Shown in pieces: positions 6,888 to 9,296 of a stretch of 9,296 nucleotides of DNA; position 1 is the stretch's first letter; each line of letters begins with the position of its first letter. Under the pieces are notes generated by a model. That model searched no databases, was not told the DNA's origin, and saw only the letters and a program-made list of their open reading frames with translations. The DNA comes from Methanobacterium petrolearium (lineage in GTDB: Archaea > Methanobacteriota > Methanobacteria > Methanobacteriales > Methanobacteriaceae), in assembly GCF_017873625.1 (NCBI RefSeq), contig NZ_JAGGKL010000022.1:1-9296 (forward strand). The letters are read 5' to 3'. The translations under genes and the position numbers were made by a program.

Positions 6888-6955
6888 GATTAAAAAAAAT
6901 AAGGGAAATATCATTTTATGTTTTAAATTAAGTATAATGGGTTTTTGGTGAATCA

Positions 6956-7648
6956 ATGAAATGGCAGGTTATATTAATAGCAGTCCTGGCAATATTTGGG
7001 GTTTATCTTGTTATCTCGACAGCTGTAGGTCCGTTTGAACCCGTGGGTAGATTGGCATTTGTAAAACTTGCCAATCCTGACATGTATCCTGGACATCCTC
7101 ATTCTAAACTTTTAGCACAATATGCGGAGGAAAGAGGCTCTAAATGTGCCCTGGTTGTTCATTTTGCCGGGGATTCCAATTACCGTCATTACAAGGAGGG
7201 GGATGTGATGATAATAGAATTGGCATTAATTGACACTGAGGGCACTGGTGCTGCCGATCCTACTGACTATTTAGATTCACTTAAACTGTTTTTATACGGC
7301 CCTGACGAGGGTAGGTATAAATTCAGGGCAGATGGGATTGAATTTAATAGTTGGAGTGAGGCTCGTGAATACGTTCTAGAATTAGCAGCTGAAAATGGGC
7401 AACAGGGCCCCATGCCCATGGTTTGGCATGGAACGGCACGATCAGGGAATCCTATATTCATTCAGGGTTGTGGTTTTCCACTTTACTTCTATATCACCTG
7501 GCAGGAATACGGCAGATTCGCTGCCTATTATTATATTGTAAAGGGCATGATGACTCCTTATATAAGTTTACCTTACCGGAACTACGAATTATTGCATTCC
7601 TCTGAATTACAGTATTATTACACTAATAATATGCTTAATTATCAGTAA
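6956..7648 (+). CDS. Membrane-anchored exported protein of unknown function (230 aa)
   Basis: I do not recognise the family. Residues 4-22 (QVILIAVLAIFGVYLVIST) form one N-terminal hydrophobic segment after a short basic start, either an uncleaved anchor or a signal peptide; no lipobox cysteine is seen. The rest is hydrophilic to aromatic and probably lies outside the cell. It has only two cysteines (C64, C172), which could form a disulfide, alternating strand-like segments such as CALVVHF and DVMIIELALI, and a C-terminal third rich in tyrosine (for example AAYYYIVKG and LQYYYTNN). GGTGA (6947-6951) precedes the ATG at good spacing. It stands alone between its own promoter and terminator. A beta-sandwich surface protein is a guess. 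Confidence 0.75.
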   Translation: MKWQVILIAVLAIFGVYLVISTAVGPFEPVGRLAFVKLANPDMYPGHPHSKLLAQYAEERGSKCALVVHFAGDSNYRHYKEGDVMIIELALIDTEGTGAADPTDYLDSLKLFLYGPDEGRYKFRADGIEFNSWSEAREYVLELAAENGQQGPMPMVWHGTARSGNPIFIQGCGFPLYFYITWQEYGRFAAYYYIVKGMMTPYISLPYRNYELLHSSELQYYYTNNMLNYQ

Positions 7649-7700
7649 ATCAATATTATGAGGATGAGGGAATGTTAAACATGGAAATTAATAAATATAG

Positions 7701-7746
7701 AAGGAGAACCAATAATATAGTCCCTGTAATCCAATTCTCCTTTTTT
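7701..7746 (+). terminator. Hairpin terminator of the exported-protein gene
   Basis: AAGGAGAA (7701-7708) pairs with TTCTCCTT (7735-7742) across a 26-base loop, followed by a T run to 7746 and another at 7750-7754. It sits in the convergent spacer before trm1. Confidence 0.6.
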
Positions 7747-7802
7747 ACTTTTTGAGAAAATTCTTCTATTATTCGCTATGGTTCTTCTACTAAATTGAAA
7801 TT

Positions 7803-8960
7803 TTATTCGTTTTTATTTTCCTTTAAAATAATCTCTTCAATTAATTGTAATGGGGCGTCAGTTTTCACACCGTTGGGATTAAAATGAGTTCTGGAAACAT
7901 GGTGTCCTTTTTTTTCAACAGAATCCATGATGAACTTCAGTGGAAGGGCACTGGTCTTCAACTTCCGGCAAATAACATGCAGATCATAAAAAGTGGGCGG
8001 GGCAAGGGACTCATCAAAACACCTTTCCAGGAGTTTTAAAACCTTATTTTCTGTGTTTAAATTGAGATGGGGAACCAATTCTAGCATATTACTCAAAAAA
8101 TCGGGATTTTGTATTTCCCCACACCATAGAGGACCACCAACATTCCAGACCTCACCACATTCAGGACACTTAAATGGTATAAGGGGACTTATTCCTTTGA
8201 AAATCTGACGGTTAAGGCATTTAGAGCAGTGTGCTATGTGTCCAAGGTTTTCTAAGGATTGGTCTGTTTGTTTAGCTCCTTTTCCGACCAGGGCATAGAT
8301 ACGCATGTAGTGTTCCGTGCTGTGGGAGAATTGGAACTCCAAATGCTTTTTATACTTTGAAAAAGTGCGGCATAGGAATCCTGCGAGTATTCTAATACCG
8401 GTTTCATGGCAGTATTCATTTTTCATGGGTTTCGCACTGTATTTTCTGATACAGGGATTTTTATAGGTGCCACAAAGGGCGGATGTGTCTGTGGCAGTGA
8501 CACAAATCATTCCACCTGCCTTCAAACTGGAAGCAGCAGAATCAACATAGGGTGAGGGAGTGCCAAAAGGGTCAATATCCACCACATCGAACTTACCTCC
8601 ACATTTACGCAGTAATAGGTTGGCATCATCTCTACAAACCTTCACATTGGATAAATCATTTCGGGTAACGTTTTCACGGGCAATTTCAACAGCTAAAGGA
8701 TTTAAATCATTCACTACTGCCATGCCAACGCCTTTTATTTCTTTTGAATATCTTATCCCCCTTATTCCACTTCCTCCAAATGCATCGCAAATTTTAATAT
8801 CATCATCCTTCATTTGCCTGTAAACAGTTAAAGCAGCTACTGATAAGTCCCGGTTGAGTTCCATGGCTGGATTGTAAAAAACAGGAACCCTTGAGGATAC
8901 TTTTTCAAACTGAGGGATTTTTATCCTTACATCACCCTCTTCAATGTACAAAAAATCCAT
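7803..8960 (-). CDS. trm1: tRNA (guanine(26)-N(2))-dimethyltransferase Trm1
   Basis: The 385-aa protein is a close fit to archaeal Trm1, which transfers methyl groups from S-adenosylmethionine to N2 of G26 in tRNA. Seen in order: VFYNPAMELNRDLSV (27-41), the SAM-binding loop DAFGGSGIRG (59-68), the acidic ribose-binding residue in NDLNP (D85), the catalytic motif DIDPFGTP (128-135), and two zinc-knuckle pairs C245-x2-C248 and C265-x2-C268 in the C-terminal tRNA-binding part. Its length is near the family norm. The start at 8960 has GAGGT a few bases upstream. The gene stands alone, converging with the exported-protein gene, as expected for a housekeeping enzyme. Confidence 0.96.
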   Translation of the reverse strand: MDFLYIEEGDVRIKIPQFEKVSSRVPVFYNPAMELNRDLSVAALTVYRQMKDDDIKICDAFGGSGIRGIRYSKEIKGVGMAVVNDLNPLAVEIARENVTRNDLSNVKVCRDDANLLLRKCGGKFDVVDIDPFGTPSPYVDSAASSLKAGGMICVTATDTSALCGTYKNPCIRKYSAKPMKNEYCHETGIRILAGFLCRTFSKYKKHLEFQFSHSTEHYMRIYALVGKGAKQTDQSLENLGHIAHCSKCLNRQIFKGISPLIPFKCPECGEVWNVGGPLWCGEIQNPDFLSNMLELVPHLNLNTENKVLKLLERCFDESLAPPTFYDLHVICRKLKTSALPLKFIMDSVEKKGHHVSRTHFNPNGVKTDAPLQLIEEIILKENKNE

Positions 8961-8976
8961 TTGCTAACCTCGAAAA

Positions 8977-8988
8977 TATAACGTTATA
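8977..8988. promoter_or_regulatory. 12-bp palindrome in the trm1 leader/promoter
   Basis: TATAACGTTATA is a perfect palindrome 16 bases before the trm1 ATG. TATA-like sequences on the minus strand lie further upstream (AAATATAAAA near 9010-9018, and GTTTATAC near 8996-9003), so the palindrome would fall at or just after the transcript start. It may be an operator or simply AT-rich symmetry. Confidence 0.25.
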
Positions 8989-9071
8989 AGCAGAGTATAA
9001 ACCCTATTTTATATTTATTGATATCGCACATACACATTAGTTCATGGCATTAAACTAATTAATGATCTCAG

Positions 9072-9180
9072 GGTAAAACTATCCAAGGTCATGCTATTAT
9101 TATTTACAAGTCAAACTATTACTTATTAATAATCCACATGGCAAAACTATTGATATACTAATTTAATAGGGTAAAATTAT
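9072..9180. repeat. Four GGYAAAAYTAT-like direct repeats in a gene-free stretch
   Basis: GGTAAAACTAT (9072-9082), AGTCAAACTAT (9109-9119), GGCAAAACTAT (9140-9150) and GGTAAAATTAT (9170-9180) lie in the same orientation with starts 37, 31 and 30 bp apart, close to three helical turns. The last copy also forms an inverted repeat GGTAAA-ATTA-TTTACC (9170-9185). The stretch 8961-9296 otherwise shows no gene, RNA or terminator. The repeats are too short for a CRISPR; they could be a cluster of binding sites upstream of trm1 or of a gene beyond the window. Confidence 0.4.
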
Positions 9181-9296
9181 TTACCAATATTAAATTATAT
9201 GTAGAGAATTTCGATTATCTGTTAGATCTTTGGATATTTAAATTTTTTATTGGATTGAATTCATGGTTTAAACTGTTTAATTTGGCAAATACATAT

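Larger units (their letters stand above)
6554..6955. other. 402-bp spacer between divergent genes, no gene seen
   Basis: The spacer holds the promoter of DUF4013 copy 3 (left), the promoter of the exported-protein gene (right) and an AT-rich middle. TGTGGTAATG (6689-6698) and CATCACCACA (6755-6764) could pair in 9 of 10 positions across a 56-base loop, a weak structural hint only. I see no tRNA, no ORF with a ribosome binding site and no repeat array. Confidence 0.5.

Noticed and set aside
7681..7755. 24-codon ATG frame after the exported-protein gene
   Set aside because: It is made largely of the terminator hairpin and its T run (ending in Phe-rich residues) and has only a weak Shine-Dalgarno.
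9072..9180. CRISPR-like array
   Set aside because: The repeats are only 11 bp, imperfect and unevenly spaced, with no leader or cas genes.

Overview
This window looks like a chromosomal segment of a methanogenic archaeon, most likely Methanobacteriales (Methanobacterium-like). The reasons are AT-rich spacers with archaeal TATA-type promoters, Shine-Dalgarno sequences of the GGTGA/GGAGG type, pyrimidine-rich terminators, three DUF4013 membrane proteins, an archaeal-type Trm1 and an archaeal split glutamate synthase. This assignment comes from reading the proteins, not from a database search.

Left part (1-1300): the 5' end of an Lrp/AsnC-family regulator gene leaves the window on the minus strand, behind a 19-bp perfect palindrome. 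A 73-aa protein of unknown function, with a good ribosome binding site, is divergent from it. A possible 24-aa ORF and a T-rich terminator follow. Next, on the minus strand, comes a 182-aa regulator with a C-terminal winged helix and an N-terminal Rossmann-like part that resembles CARF/Csa3-type sensors.

Centre (1300-4000): a divergent promoter region separates that regulator from a two-gene operon with an ATGA overlap. The first gene encodes a GXGXG beta-helix protein (glutamate synthase domain 3). The second encodes a 620-aa fusion of a polyferredoxin (six 4Fe-4S motifs) with the FMN-binding synthase domain of glutamate synthase. No glutaminase subunit is present. The reading frame of the first gene stays open upstream of its only usable start (TTG 1501) and encodes family-like sequence there, which suggests a lost start through a one-base indel or a non-canonical start.

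Right part (4000-6600): three tandem minus-strand genes encode paralogous DUF4013 multi-pass membrane proteins. All three are exactly 231 aa once the start of the first-transcribed copy is corrected to 6553. Hairpin/T-tract terminators follow each gene, so they are probably separate transcription units from a local duplication. Related ATTGYAAT-like elements lie in front of at least two of their promoters.

End (6950-9296): a membrane-anchored exported protein of unknown function (plus strand) ends in a hairpin terminator and is convergent with trm1, the tRNA G26 dimethyltransferase gene (minus strand). The last 336 bases carry no gene but hold four copies of a GGYAAAAYTAT-like repeat spaced 30-37 bp.
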